Source of the DNA: a virus
Virus record (IMG/VR): IMGVR_UViG_3300032333_000288
Coordinates: 1-60,863 of that record
Strand: one strand, 5' to 3'
DNA length: 60,863 nucleotides
The notes under the pieces are model-generated. The model was not told where the DNA came from. It did not search any database and saw only the letters and a program-made list of their open reading frames with translations. A program made the position numbers and the translations under genes. Shown here piece after piece: positions 1 through 8,469 of the stretch (positions are counted from its first letter, which is position 1; the number at the start of each line of letters is the position of its first letter).

Positions 1-62
1 CCGAAGCCCCGCTCTCACTCCCGAATCTTGACGAGCCCGACCAGGACGGAGAAGCGCCATGA
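1..62 (+). CDS. 3' end of an upstream gene (partial)
   Basis: The third frame is open from the left edge and stops with TGA at 60-62, overlapping the ATG at 59 in the ATGA arrangement used throughout this genome. Only 19 residues are visible, acidic and proline-rich, ending DGEAP. A gene just before the large terminase is often the small terminase subunit, but nothing here can show that. Confidence 0.5.
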   Translation, partial: EAPLSLPNLDEPDQDGEAP

Positions 63-202
63 GCCGAGCCCACAAGCACGCCCACGCTCAGCGCCGCGGA
101 AACGGTCGCGCAGTCCGCCGCCGCGAGACCCGGTTCCAGGAGAAGGCCGCTCGCCAGGAGGCCCGGCAGGCGGTACAGATGGCACGACAGAGGCCGGCGT
201 GA
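59..202 (+). CDS. small basic protein of unknown function, upstream of terL
   Basis: This 47-residue ORF is rich in Arg, Gln and Ala and looks like one basic helix (MSRAHKHAHAQRRGN at the start). GGAG at 48-51 lies 7 bases before the ATG. Its stop overlaps the GTG of the terminase gene (GTGA at 199-202), so the two are probably translationally coupled. It is too short for a classical small terminase. No family recognised. Confidence 0.55.
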   Translation: MSRAHKHAHAQRRGNGRAVRRRETRFQEKAARQEARQAVQMARQRPA

Positions 203-1995
203 CCCGGGCTAAGCCCAAGCCCAAGGCCAAGGTCATCACCAAAGCCCGGCTCCCGAAGCTCTCAAAGACCGAAATCCGCACGAAGCAGGCTTCGACCGTC
301 TTCGACACGCCCCCAGACCCGAACCGCTTCACCGGCACCCGCGAGGAACAGGTCGCCGCCGCCTACGCGGCGAACCCGAGCCTCGCCAAGCCTCTGCCCC
401 CGCTGCACAAGACCGCCACAGCCCTGCAGAAGGAGCTGATCAGCCGGACGCTGGCTCGACGCCGCTTGTTGCCGTTCGTGCAGCGCATGAACGAGCGCTA
501 CGACGCCGGGTGGGTGCATGAGGACATCTGTCGGCGCCTGGAGAAGTTCAGCGACGACGTGGCCGCGGGCCTGAGCCCCCGGCTGATGATCCTGATGCCG
601 CCACGGCACGGGAAGTCGGAGCTGGCGTCCCGCATGTTCCCGCCCTGGCACCTGGGGCGGCACCCGGAGCACGAGTTCATCGCCTGCTCGTACAACCTGA
701 GCCTTGCGATGGGCTTCAGCCGGAAGGTGAAGCAGGTGATCGACGACCCGGCCTACCAGGGCGTGTTCCCGACGAAGCTGGACCCGAACAACCAGAGCAC
801 AGAAGAGTGGGGCATCGCCGGCGAGCGCGGCGGCTACGTCGCAGCGGGTATCGGCGGGCCTATCACGGGCAAGGGCGCCCACGTCCTGGTCATCGACGAC
901 CCGGTGAAGAACGCCGAGGAAGCGGACTCAGCCGACGGTCGTGAGAAGGTGTGGGAGTGGTACTTGTCCACGGCCTACACCCGCTTGGCGCCCGGCGGCG
1001 GTGTGCTGATCATCCAGACCTGGTGGCACGACGACGACCTGAGTGGCCGCATCCAGCAGATGATGGTGAACGGCGCGGACGACGACATCGACCAGTTCGA
1101 GGTCGTGAAATACCCGGCCCTGGCCACCGACGACGAGTATCTGGACGGCGTCACCGGGAAGATCGTCAACGAGATTCCGCCGCTGGACGCCGACCCGGGC
1201 GGCACCACGTACACCCTGCTGCGCAAGAAGGGCGACGCGCTGCACCCTGCGCGCTACGACGCGAAGAAGCTCAACAAGATCAGGGCGCTGAACCGCAAGG
1301 ACGACGGGACGGATGGGCGCTGGTGGAGCGCGCTGTACCAGCAGAACCCGGTGCCCGACGATGGCGGCTATTTCACGAAAAGCCAGTTCAAGCGCGCCCA
1401 GACGCCGCACATCAGCCGGTGCAACGTGTTCATCGCCTGGGACTTTGCGATCAGCGAGAAGAAGCAGAACGACTACACCGTGGGTTCCGTGGGCCTCCAG
1501 GACGAGGACGACATGCTCCACGTGGCCGAAATCGTGCGTTTCAAGTCCGCTGACAGTTTCTTCATCGTAGAATCTATTTTGAATCTGTCTGCGAGGTGGC
1601 CGAGTGCGAGCCAAGTCATTGGCTTTGAAGACGGTCAAATCTGGCGGGCAATCGAGGCACTACTCAAGAAGCGAATGCGAGAACGCCGGATGTACCCCGC
1701 CATCGTTGTGCTGCCGCCAATCACCGACAAGCTGGCGCGAGCGCGCCCGCTTCAGGGTCGCATGCAGCAGGGGATGGTCAGCTTCAGTTCGAGCGGCGAG
1801 TGGTTCGAGACGGCACGCAATGAGATGCTTCGTTTCCCGGCTGGCGTGCACGACGACCAGGTCGATTCGCTGGCCTGGATGACGAAGATGGCGATGGAGC
1901 GCGCGGCGCCCCGCAAGAAAGTTCACCCGAGCCTGCGGTCCTGGCGCGACAAACTGAAGCTCGCCGCCGGCGCCGGCTCACACATGGGAGCCTGA
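199..1995 (+). CDS. terL: terminase large subunit (packaging ATPase and nuclease)
   Basis: This is the motor that threads DNA into the procapsid and cuts the concatemer. The 598-aa protein has a Walker A-like loop MPPRHGKSE near residue 133, a Walker B strand VLVIDD near 230, and an RNase H-fold nuclease domain beginning with FIAWDFA near residue 414 and closing with the acidic cluster GVHDDQVDSLAW near 550. The frame is open further upstream, to a TTG at 28, but I prefer the GTG at 199 because it overlaps the stop of the preceding small gene and has AGAGG 6 bases upstream; the N-terminus is then a short basic tail. Length fits the family. The portal gene follows after three small genes, a normal packaging order. 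Confidence 0.95.
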   Translation: MTRAKPKPKAKVITKARLPKLSKTEIRTKQASTVFDTPPDPNRFTGTREEQVAAAYAANPSLAKPLPPLHKTATALQKELISRTLARRRLLPFVQRMNERYDAGWVHEDICRRLEKFSDDVAAGLSPRLMILMPPRHGKSELASRMFPPWHLGRHPEHEFIACSYNLSLAMGFSRKVKQVIDDPAYQGVFPTKLDPNNQSTEEWGIAGERGGYVAAGIGGPITGKGAHVLVIDDPVKNAEEADSADGREKVWEWYLSTAYTRLAPGGGVLIIQTWWHDDDLSGRIQQMMVNGADDDIDQFEVVKYPALATDDEYLDGVTGKIVNEIPPLDADPGGTTYTLLRKKGDALHPARYDAKKLNKIRALNRKDDGTDGRWWSALYQQNPVPDDGGYFTKSQFKRAQTPHISRCNVFIAWDFAISEKKQNDYTVGSVGLQDEDDMLHVAEIVRFKSADSFFIVESILNLSARWPSASQVIGFEDGQIWRAIEALLKKRMRERRMYPAIVVLPPITDKLARARPLQGRMQQGMVSFSSSGEWFETARNEMLRFPAGVHDDQVDSLAWMTKMAMERAAPRKKVHPSLRSWRDKLKLAAGAGSHMGA

Positions 1996-1996
1996 G

Positions 1997-2074
1997 ATGA
2001 AACCGACCCCGATCGCACTCGCAGTCCGCCAGCTCATCTGGGAAATCCGGTACGCGAAGGAGAAGAACCGATGA
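1997..2074 (+). CDS. tiny ORF of 25 residues between terL and the next gene
   Basis: It begins one base after the terL stop and ends in an ATGA overlap with the gene at 2071, so it is tightly packed into the operon. The peptide (MKPTPIALAVRQLIWEIR at the start) could form one amphipathic helix. It could be a real micro-gene or only a coupling leader for the next ORF. No function can be assigned. Confidence 0.4.
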   Translation: MKPTPIALAVRQLIWEIRYAKEKNR

Positions 2075-2340
2075 GCCCCGCCGAGTTCGTGTTCTGGCTG
2101 CGCGGCTTCATGCAGGCCGAGCCCGAGCTGACCCCGGAGCGCCTGAAGGTGATCCGTAGCGTGCTGGAGGACGTGATAGTGTCCCCGCCCCCGCCCGCGC
2201 AGGCGCGTATCCAGGGAGTTCAGGACGCTTGGCGCACTGATCTGCGCCGCAAGCTGGAGGAGGAGCGCAAGGAGTTCCTGAAGTCCTTGCCGCCGCACAG
2301 GCCCTGGAGCGTGATCCCGACGGCTGGGTGTGAGCTATGA
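2071..2340 (+). CDS. small conserved-type phage protein, unknown function
   Basis: An 89-aa acidic, mostly helical protein starting MSPAEFVFWLRGFMQ, with a proline run (SPPPPA) separating two helices. The FWLRGF pattern near the N-terminus is common in small phage proteins of unknown role. Both ends use ATGA overlaps (2071-2074 and 2337-2340), so it is co-translated with its neighbours in the packaging block. Confidence 0.75.
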   Translation: MSPAEFVFWLRGFMQAEPELTPERLKVIRSVLEDVIVSPPPPAQARIQGVQDAWRTDLRRKLEEERKEFLKSLPPHRPWSVIPTAGCEL

Positions 2341-2744
2341 ACGTCGCCGCCCAGCTCGTCGCCCGCTGCTTCGCGGCGCGCACCGCCGCTCACCTCGATC
2401 ACCTCACCACCGAGAGCTACGCCCAGCACATGGCTCTCGGCGACTTCTATGACGCCGTGGCCTCCGGGGCGGACGAGTTCGCGGAGTGCTACATGGCGCT
2501 CCACGGCAAGTTCACCTCGGCGGATTTCCCACGCATCAACACGACGCTGGGCGCCTCCATCAACACCATCACAGACCTGCGCACGTGGATCGTGGACAAC
2601 CGCGAAGAAGCGTGCGAGCCCCCAGGTGACAAGGACTCCGAGAACGAGCGCGAAGACATCGACTGCACCGAGTTGGCGAACCTCATCGACAACATCCTGG
2701 CAGTGATCGACCGCGCAATCTATAAATTGAAATTCCTCTCGTGA
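2337..2744 (+). CDS. hypothetical protein upstream of the portal
   Basis: A 135-aa acidic helical protein with paired central cysteines (EEACEPPGD, DIDCTE). It looks like a helical bundle with a conserved-looking Tyr-His pattern in the first third (ESYAQHMALGDFYDAV). It overlaps the preceding gene by ATGA and ends 7 bases before the portal. The position fits a packaging or head-assembly accessory, but no family was recognised. Confidence 0.7.
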   Translation: MNVAAQLVARCFAARTAAHLDHLTTESYAQHMALGDFYDAVASGADEFAECYMALHGKFTSADFPRINTTLGASINTITDLRTWIVDNREEACEPPGDKDSENEREDIDCTELANLIDNILAVIDRAIYKLKFLS

Positions 2745-2751
2745 GTCACCC

Positions 2752-4899
2752 ATGCCACTGAACACTGCCCTGTGCATGAAGACATGGAACAGGTACCAAT
2801 GGGCGCGTGACAACGGTCATCAGCGGTTCGTCGAGAAGGCCGACAAGTGCGAGCGCTTCTTCGCCGGGGACCAGTGGGACCCAAGCGACGTGGCTCGGCT
2901 CAAACTGGCGCGTCGCCCGGCGCTGACGATCAACAAGATCATCAGCACGGTCGGCAACGTGATGGGCGAGCAGATTTTCAACCGCTCCGAGACGAGTTTC
3001 CGGCCCCGCGCCGGCTCGCCGGATGAGGTCGCCGAGGCGCTGACGAAGGTCTACAAGCAGATCAGCGACAACAACCAGCTCGATTGGAAACGCAGCGACA
3101 TGTTCGCTGACGGGATCATCACGAGTCGGGGTTTTCTGGACGTGCGGCTGGGCTTCAAGGACAGCATGCAGGGTGAGGTACTCATCGAGAACCTGAACCC
3201 GAAGAACGTGATCATCGACCCGGACGGCGAGGAGTACGACCCGGACTCGTGGAGCGAGGTTTTCCTCACGAAGTGGGTCACGGCGGACGACATCGCGATC
3301 CTCTACAACAAGACCGACGCCGAGCTGCTGCGCAACCGCGAGCAGAGCTACTTCCCCTACGGCTACGACTCGATTTCAGCGCACCGGGACCGCTTCGGCG
3401 ACCGTCTGAATCCGATGTACCAGGGCGACTACGACAACTCGTCCGTCCTGCGCAACATCCGCGTGATCGAACGCCAGCACCGCATGCTGGACCGCCAGAA
3501 GCACTTCGTGAGCGCCGAGGGCGACATGCGGGCGATCCCCGAGGACTTCCCGCGCGACAAGATCGCGTGGTTCGTTGAGAAGTTCGGGTTCACGGTGACC
3601 TCGAAGCTCGTCCGCCGCATCCGCTGGACGGTGATCGCCGACAACATCGAGCTGCACGACGACTGGAGCCCGTACAAGCACTTCACGCCGGTGCCGTTCT
3701 TCCCGTATTTCCGTCGCGGCAGCACGATCGGCCTGGTCGAGAACCTCCTGGGCAGTCAGGAGCTGCTCAACAAGGTCAGCAGCCAGGAGCTGCACGTCGT
3801 GAATACCACGGCGAACAGCGGCTGGAAGGTGAAGTCCGGCTCGCTGACGAACATGACGCCCGAAGAGCTGGAGCAGCGCGGTGCGGAGACCGGCCTCGTG
3901 GTCGAGACGAACGGCGACCCGGACACGGATCTGGTGAAGATCCAGCCGAATCAGGTGCCGCAGGGCCTGGACCGCATCAGCTACAAGGCTGAGGAGCACA
4001 TCAAGACGATCTCCGGCATCAACGACTCGATGCAGGGCTTCGACCGCGAGGACGTGGCCGCGAAGGCGATCGACAAGAAGAAGCAGAGTGGGCAGACCGG
4101 GCTGGCGAAGCCCCTGGACAGCCTGACGCGCACCGACCACATGTTGGCGCGGAACATTCTGGACCTCGTGCAGGAGTTCTACACCGAGGAACGGCTCATG
4201 ACGATCACGCACAACCGTGCGACCGGCGAGACTGAGACGTTCGCGGTGAATCAGGCCACGCCCGAAGGCACAATCGTCAACGACCTGACTCTCGGCGAGT
4301 ACAGCGTGGTCACCACGTCCGTCCCGCACCGTGAGACGATGGAGGACAGCCAGTTCGACCAGGCTGTGGCGATGCGCGAGATGGGCGTGATGATCCCCGA
4401 CAGCGTGATCATCGACTCCAGCCGCCTCCTGAACAAGAAGGACATCATCAAGGCGATGGAGGGCGACAAGGAGAGCCCAGAAGCCCAGGCCCAGGCCCAG
4501 CTCCAGCAGCGCGCACAGGCCGCTGAGGTGGCGAAGGTCGAGGCCGAAGCCTCCGCCAAGGGCGCGGACGCTGGCCTGAAGAAGGCGAAGGCCGACAAGA
4601 CCGTCGTCGAGACCCAGGTGCTGGCGAACACGCCCATCGAGAACCCGAACAGCGGCGAAGACCCCGAGCTGGAGTACGCGAAGGCTGAGCATGAGGCGGG
4701 TCTCGCCGAGCGCGAGCAGGAGCGCAAGGAGCGCAAGGACTTCATGGACCACGGCCTGAAGCGTGAGGTCGAGAACAACAAGCTGCGCCTCCAGGCACAG
4801 GACATGGCAGCGAAGCGCATGGACGCCCGCGCTGCCGCTCAGGCACAAGCCGCAGCCGCGGCCCAGAAACCCCAACCCCAACGACAAGGACTCCGATGA
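2752..4899 (+). CDS. portal protein, P22 gp1-like
   Basis: This forms the dodecameric ring at the capsid vertex through which DNA passes and to which the neck attaches. The 715-aa length matches the P22-type portal family (about 725 aa). The N-terminal core is typical (RYQWARDNGHQRFVEK, then LKLARRPALTINKI and VGNVMGEQ near residues 45-70). The C-terminal 150 residues are Ala/Gln/Lys/Glu-rich and predicted helical, consistent with the barrel domain of P22 portals. It sits between terL and a scaffold-like gene, whose ATG overlaps this stop (4896-4899). Confidence 0.93.
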   Translation: MPLNTALCMKTWNRYQWARDNGHQRFVEKADKCERFFAGDQWDPSDVARLKLARRPALTINKIISTVGNVMGEQIFNRSETSFRPRAGSPDEVAEALTKVYKQISDNNQLDWKRSDMFADGIITSRGFLDVRLGFKDSMQGEVLIENLNPKNVIIDPDGEEYDPDSWSEVFLTKWVTADDIAILYNKTDAELLRNREQSYFPYGYDSISAHRDRFGDRLNPMYQGDYDNSSVLRNIRVIERQHRMLDRQKHFVSAEGDMRAIPEDFPRDKIAWFVEKFGFTVTSKLVRRIRWTVIADNIELHDDWSPYKHFTPVPFFPYFRRGSTIGLVENLLGSQELLNKVSSQELHVVNTTANSGWKVKSGSLTNMTPEELEQRGAETGLVVETNGDPDTDLVKIQPNQVPQGLDRISYKAEEHIKTISGINDSMQGFDREDVAAKAIDKKKQSGQTGLAKPLDSLTRTDHMLARNILDLVQEFYTEERLMTITHNRATGETETFAVNQATPEGTIVNDLTLGEYSVVTTSVPHRETMEDSQFDQAVAMREMGVMIPDSVIIDSSRLLNKKDIIKAMEGDKESPEAQAQAQLQQRAQAAEVAKVEAEASAKGADAGLKKAKADKTVVETQVLANTPIENPNSGEDPELEYAKAEHEAGLAEREQERKERKDFMDHGLKREVENNKLRLQAQDMAAKRMDARAAAQAQAAAAAQKPQPQRQGLR

Positions 4900-5930
4900 A
4901 ATTGCACTGGCTGCTCCGCGCTTTCCTCTGGGCGCTCTCTCCCGGCATTGTTGGCGGCGAAGGCGGCGGTCCCGTCGACCGCGGCGACGACTTCACCCCC
5001 ACCGGCCCCGACGCCGAGGAGCCGTCACCAGACGACAAGGCTGCTGCCGACGAGGCGCTGGCCGCTGAGGTCGCTGCCGCTGAGGCTGCGAAGGCGAAGA
5101 AGGAGAAGCCCGCCGTCGAGCCCGAGGCTGACGAGGGCGACGAAGACGGGGACAAGGACAAGCCGAAGGCGAAGAAGCGCATCCCGCTGGACCGCCACGA
5201 AGCGATCCTGAGCAAGGAGCGCGACCAGCGCAAGGCGCTCGAAGCCCAGCTCGCCCAGTACCAGCAGGGCGCGAAGGTCGCGGACATCAACGTCGAGCTG
5301 ACCGCTGCCGAGGAGAAGATCGGCAAGCTGGAGAGCGACTACGCCAAGCTGCTGGCTGATGGCGAGGTCGAGAAGGCCACGAAGGTGATGGCGGACATCC
5401 GCCGCACTGAGCGGGAAATCTCCGAGGCGAAGGCGGACATGAAGATCGCTGCGGCTACGGCCACGGCCATCGAGACCACCCGCTACCGCATGAGCCTGGA
5501 GCGGGTCGAGGCAGCGTTCCCGGCGCTGAACCCAGACCACGAGGACTTCGACGCCGAGCTGCTGGGCGACGTGGCGGACCTGAAGACCACGTACGAGCGC
5601 AAGGGCATGACGCCTACGGACGCGCTCCAGAAGGCGGTGAAGAAGCTGCTGCCGACCGAGACCGTCAAGCAGGACGACGCCGTCACGGTGAAGCCGAAGG
5701 TGGGTGCTGCGGACGCAGCCGCTGCGGTCGCAGCCGAGCGCAAGAAGGGCGCCGTGGCGAAGACCCTGGAGGCCACCAGCAAGCAACCTGCCAGCCTCGC
5801 GAAGGCTGGCATGGACAGCGACAAGGATGGCGGCTCGGTCAGCGCGAAGGACGTGCTGAAGATGTCGTTCAAGGACTTCTCGGCACTGGACGAGCAGACG
5901 CTCGCGAAGATGCGCGGAGACGTGCTGTAA
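4896..5930 (+). CDS. acidic coiled-coil protein, scaffold-like
   Basis: A 344-aa protein, very rich in Ala, Lys, Glu and Asp. Residues 25-95 are acidic and low-complexity, followed by long helices with heptad character at about 100-190 (KLESDYAKLLADGEVEKATK) and a short C-terminal domain. Composition, helix content and position between portal and capsid genes fit a scaffolding protein. There is no protease motif. It is coupled to the portal by an ATGA overlap with AAGGA 5 bases upstream. The first 20 residues are hydrophobic (HWLLRAFLWALSPG), odd for a scaffold, so the true start could lie further in. Confidence 0.75.
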   Translation: MKLHWLLRAFLWALSPGIVGGEGGGPVDRGDDFTPTGPDAEEPSPDDKAAADEALAAEVAAAEAAKAKKEKPAVEPEADEGDEDGDKDKPKAKKRIPLDRHEAILSKERDQRKALEAQLAQYQQGAKVADINVELTAAEEKIGKLESDYAKLLADGEVEKATKVMADIRRTEREISEAKADMKIAAATATAIETTRYRMSLERVEAAFPALNPDHEDFDAELLGDVADLKTTYERKGMTPTDALQKAVKKLLPTETVKQDDAVTVKPKVGAADAAAAVAAERKKGAVAKTLEATSKQPASLAKAGMDSDKDGGSVSAKDVLKMSFKDFSALDEQTLAKMRGDVL

Positions 5931-5953
5931 CTCAACTCACCCAAGGACTGACC

Positions 5954-6345
5954 ATGAACCACATCCAATCCCCCGCACCTGTGACGCCTCTATCGAGGAG
6001 GAAATCCTCGCCAAGGGCCTGACTGCGCCGCGCATCACGCCGGCGGACATTGAGGACAACATCGAGGCCGTGCACTATTTCACTGCTGCGGACGGCGTCA
6101 TCGCGGCTGCCGTGGAGAGCACTGGCTCCATCGGCGTGTACGGACCAGATCGCGGATCACCGCTGCATCTCCTGACCTTCTGCGTCTTGGTGCTCAAGAA
6201 CGGCTTCACCGTCACCGGCGAGAGCGCCTGCGCCAGCCCCGAGAACTTCGACGCCGAGGTGGGCCGCAAGATCGCCCGCGCCAACGCCGTGAACAAGGTG
6301 TGGCCGCTGATGGGCTACGAGCTGAAGAGCAAGCTGACCGCCTAA
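5954..6345 (+). CDS. N4 gp49 / Sf6 gene 66 family protein, reading frame broken near the start
   Basis: From about 5983 the frame ending at 6345 encodes a good match to the Gp49/Sf6-gene-66 family: TPADIEDNIEAVHYFTAADG, then LKNGFTVTGESACASPENFD, then GRKIARANAVNKVWPLMGY. That frame has no ATG or GTG before 6070, which would cut into the domain. The well-placed ATG at 5954 (AAGGA 6 bases upstream) is in another frame, which runs into TGA near 6020. A -1 shift between about 5969 and 5990 would join them; a five-C run at 5970-5974 lies there. The alternatives are a one-base sequencing or assembly error, a real frameshift mutation, programmed frameshifting, or a late GTG start at 6070. The function of this family is unknown. 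Confidence 0.75.
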
Positions 6346-6360
6346 ACCAGGAGAACTGAA

Positions 6361-6558
6361 ATGACCAAGCAAGTACGCATCGAGAACGCCGACCAAGCGC
6401 CCTACAAGGTGCTCGTGGAGGTGTGGGACAAGGGTTACCCGGAGGGGCAGCCCGACGTGCTGCAGAAAACTATCGAACTGAACCACCCAACGGCCATGAC
6501 CGGCAGCGACTGCTACCTCACGAGCACGCGCTACCTCGTCGTGAAGGAAGCGCCGTAG
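6361..6558 (+). CDS. small hypothetical protein before the capsid terminator
   Basis: A 65-aa protein with a strong AGGAGA ribosome-binding site 6-8 bases upstream. The sequence (MTKQVRIENADQAPYKVLV, then VEVWDKG and PTAMTGSDCYLTSTRYLV) suggests a small beta-rich fold. Gene pairs of a gp49-family protein with a small beta protein of this type are common in phages with the same capsid module. It ends in TAG, 25 bases before a terminator hairpin. Confidence 0.8.
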   Translation: MTKQVRIENADQAPYKVLVEVWDKGYPEGQPDVLQKTIELNHPTAMTGSDCYLTSTRYLVVKEAP

Positions 6559-6564
6559 GGTGAG

Positions 6565-6584
6565 ATCGAACCTCGAAGATAGAA
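6565..6584 (+). promoter_or_regulatory. copy of the 20-bp phage repeat element (site 1)
   Basis: The site ATCGAACCTCGAAGATAGAA belongs to the family described in the findings: two direct 7-bp units (ATCGAAC, CTCGAAG) and a third degenerate unit. It lies between the stop at 6558 and the terminator hairpin that precedes the capsid gene. It shares the 14-mer TCGAACCTCGAAGA with the site at 45981. Confidence 0.6.
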
Positions 6585-6608
6585 CGGCCCCACGGGGCCG
6601 TTTTTCTT
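6584..6608 (+). terminator. intrinsic terminator before the major capsid gene
   Basis: A hairpin ACGGCCC/GGGCCGT with a four-base CACG loop is followed directly by TTTTTCTTT. It would end or attenuate transcription from the portal block, leaving the capsid gene to its own 113-base leader, where TATAGT at 6612 is a possible -10 element without an obvious -35. Confidence 0.85.
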
Positions 6609-6721
6609 TGCTATAGTTCCGCCATCGTCAGCCTGCACGACAGCCAGGCACCCCGCGCGTCGGAGCGATATTCGACACCAAGAGTCGCAAGTCGAACCAA
6701 GAACGCAAAGGGGTAGCCGTC

Positions 6722-7867
6722 ATGGCAGTGACCAATTTCAGCCTGCTCACCTCGGAACAGAAAACCGTGTGGAGTATGGATTTGTGGAAGCAGGCTCGTA
6801 ATATGAGCTTCGTCAACAAGTTCCTGGGCAAAGGCCCGAACTCGTTGATCCAGCACATCACCGAACTGAAGAAGTCCGAAAAGGGCGCCCGTGCAGTCAT
6901 CACGCTGCTGGCCGACCTGACCGGCGACGGCGTTGCCGGTGACCGCCAGTTGGAAGGCAACGAAGAGGCGATGCAGACCTTTGACCAGGTCATCCGCATC
7001 GACCAGCTCCGCCACGCCAACCGCCACGAAGGCAAGATGGCCGACCAGAAGTCGGTTGTTGAATTCCGCGGCAACTCCCGCGACGTGCTGGCCTACTGGC
7101 TGGCCGACCGCATCGACCAGATGGCGTTCAGCGCCCTCGGTGGCCGTAGCTTCGCGATCCGCCCGAACGGCTCGACCCGCATCGGCTCGGACCTGCCGAA
7201 CCTGGAGTTCGCTGCCGACGTGACCGCGCCGTCCACCAAGCGCATGCTGCGCTGGGACAACGTGAACAAGGTGCTGAAGGACAGCGCCTCGGGCTCGAAC
7301 ACCAGCTCGGCCATCGTCAACACCGGCGCCGCGGTCAGCAGCGACTTCCCGGCTTGGCAGACCTTCGTGCAGCTCAAGGCGTACGCCAAGGACCGCTACA
7401 TCCGTGGCGTGAACGGCGAGGGCGGCGAGGAAACGTACCACGCGTTCCTGACCCCGCAGGCGTTCGCCAAGCTGAAGGCCGACAACGACTACAACCTGAA
7501 CCTGCGCCACTCGCAGCAGACCAGCAAGAACGACGCGCTGTTCACGGGTTCGAGCGTCAAGATCGACGGCATCTACCTGCACGAGTTCCGCCATGTGCCG
7601 AACGTGTCTGCCGGCATCAGCGGCACGAACATGTACGGCGCCGGTTTGAACCTGCCGGGCTCGCAGATCCTGTTCTGCGGTGCGCAAGCGCTCGGCATGG
7701 CCGACATCGGCGCCCCGGACTGGAACGAGAAGGGCTTCGACTACGAGAACAGCCAGGGCATCGCCATGGGCAAGATTCTCGGCTTCCTGAAGCCCAAGTT
7801 CGGGACGATCTACGAGAACAACACCGTCGAAGACTTCGGCGTGCTGTCTTGCTACGTGGCCCAGTAA
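6722..7867 (+). CDS. major capsid protein, N4-gp56 / DUF4043 type
   Basis: The shell subunit. The 381-aa protein begins MAVTNFSLLTSEQKTVWSM and contains segments typical of the DUF4043/N4-gp56 capsid group: FVNKFLGKG near residue 34, ITLLADLTGDGVAGDRQLEG near 60-80, and SRDVLAYWLADRIDQMAFSA near 120-140, ending in a beta-rich region with an aromatic GFDYENSQGIAMG. Codon use is more regular than in its neighbours, as expected for a highly expressed gene. AAAGGGG precedes the ATG. It is bracketed by terminators at 6584 and 8416, so with the next gene it forms a separate high-expression unit. Confidence 0.92.
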   Translation: MAVTNFSLLTSEQKTVWSMDLWKQARNMSFVNKFLGKGPNSLIQHITELKKSEKGARAVITLLADLTGDGVAGDRQLEGNEEAMQTFDQVIRIDQLRHANRHEGKMADQKSVVEFRGNSRDVLAYWLADRIDQMAFSALGGRSFAIRPNGSTRIGSDLPNLEFAADVTAPSTKRMLRWDNVNKVLKDSASGSNTSSAIVNTGAAVSSDFPAWQTFVQLKAYAKDRYIRGVNGEGGEETYHAFLTPQAFAKLKADNDYNLNLRHSQQTSKNDALFTGSSVKIDGIYLHEFRHVPNVSAGISGTNMYGAGLNLPGSQILFCGAQALGMADIGAPDWNEKGFDYENSQGIAMGKILGFLKPKFGTIYENNTVEDFGVLSCYVAQ

Positions 7868-7891
7868 CCTGAAGGCCAAGGAGAACACACC

Positions 7892-8392
7892 ATGAAGAAG
7901 CTCGCAAATCGCGTTGCCCAGAACGTCATGTCCCAGGAGTTCACCTTCGAGTGGAACGACTGGGTCATTGACTCCGCCGACGGTGCGAAGAAGACCCTCG
8001 GATCGACGGTCGCCCTGTCGAAGGACCCCGCCGAGTCCGGCCTCACCGGCCCGGTGGCGAACACCATCACCTTCGACGCGCTGCCGATGCCTGTGGGTGC
8101 GGTGCTGGTCGGCGGTGAGGTGATCATCGAGGCGGCGTACGCCGGCTCTACGGCTGCCACGCTCACGCTGGGCATCGCCGGATCGCTGACGAACATCTTG
8201 GCGTCCAACGACCTCAAGGCCGCGGCGAACACCCGCACCGCTCTGCTGTTGACCGCGGCTCTGACGTGCAACTCGGGTCAGAACATCCGCGCCACCATCG
8301 CCTACACCGTGGCAAACGCCACCGCGGGCAAGGTGCGTGTGCGTGTGCTGTACACGATCGACGGACGCGCCAACGAGATGGTCGGCGCCTGA
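7892..8392 (+). CDS. probable head decoration or minor capsid protein
   Basis: A 166-aa protein directly after the capsid gene, with AAGGAGA upstream of the ATG. It is rich in Ala, Thr, Val and Gly, with alternating beta strands (ATLTLGIAGSLTNILASN, VRVRVLYTIDG) and no charged helix. This composition and its place inside the capsid transcription unit, just before the terminator at 8416, point to a capsid surface or cement protein. No named family was recognised. Confidence 0.7.
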   Translation: MKKLANRVAQNVMSQEFTFEWNDWVIDSADGAKKTLGSTVALSKDPAESGLTGPVANTITFDALPMPVGAVLVGGEVIIEAAYAGSTAATLTLGIAGSLTNILASNDLKAAANTRTALLLTAALTCNSGQNIRATIAYTVANATAGKVRVRVLYTIDGRANEMVGA

Positions 8393-8415
8393 TTCACGGA
8401 CCAGCCGTGACCCAT

Positions 8416-8443
8416 AAGAACGGGGCCTGACGGCCCCGTTCTT
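8416..8443 (+). terminator. strong hairpin after the capsid unit
   Basis: A perfect 12-bp stem AAGAACGGGGCC/GGCCCCGTTCTT with a TGAC loop lies 24 bases after the stop at 8392. The U tract is part of the stem's A/T edge (GTTCTT), so it should work as an intrinsic terminator and could also protect the 3' end of the abundant capsid mRNA. Confidence 0.85.
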
Positions 8444-8469
8444 CCACCAGCAACCACAAGGACCTGACG

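Noticed and set aside
28-198. N-terminal extension of terL from TTG 28
   Set aside because: It has low-complexity Pro/Arg/Gly sequence and overlaps a small gene whose stop couples to GTG 199.
3376-4887. 503-codon minus-strand ORF over the portal gene, and similar long antisense ORFs at 27746-29314 and 33908-35641
   Set aside because: They are Leu/Val/Arg/His-rich shadows expected opposite GC-rich coding sequence; the sense frames have clear families or continuous structure.
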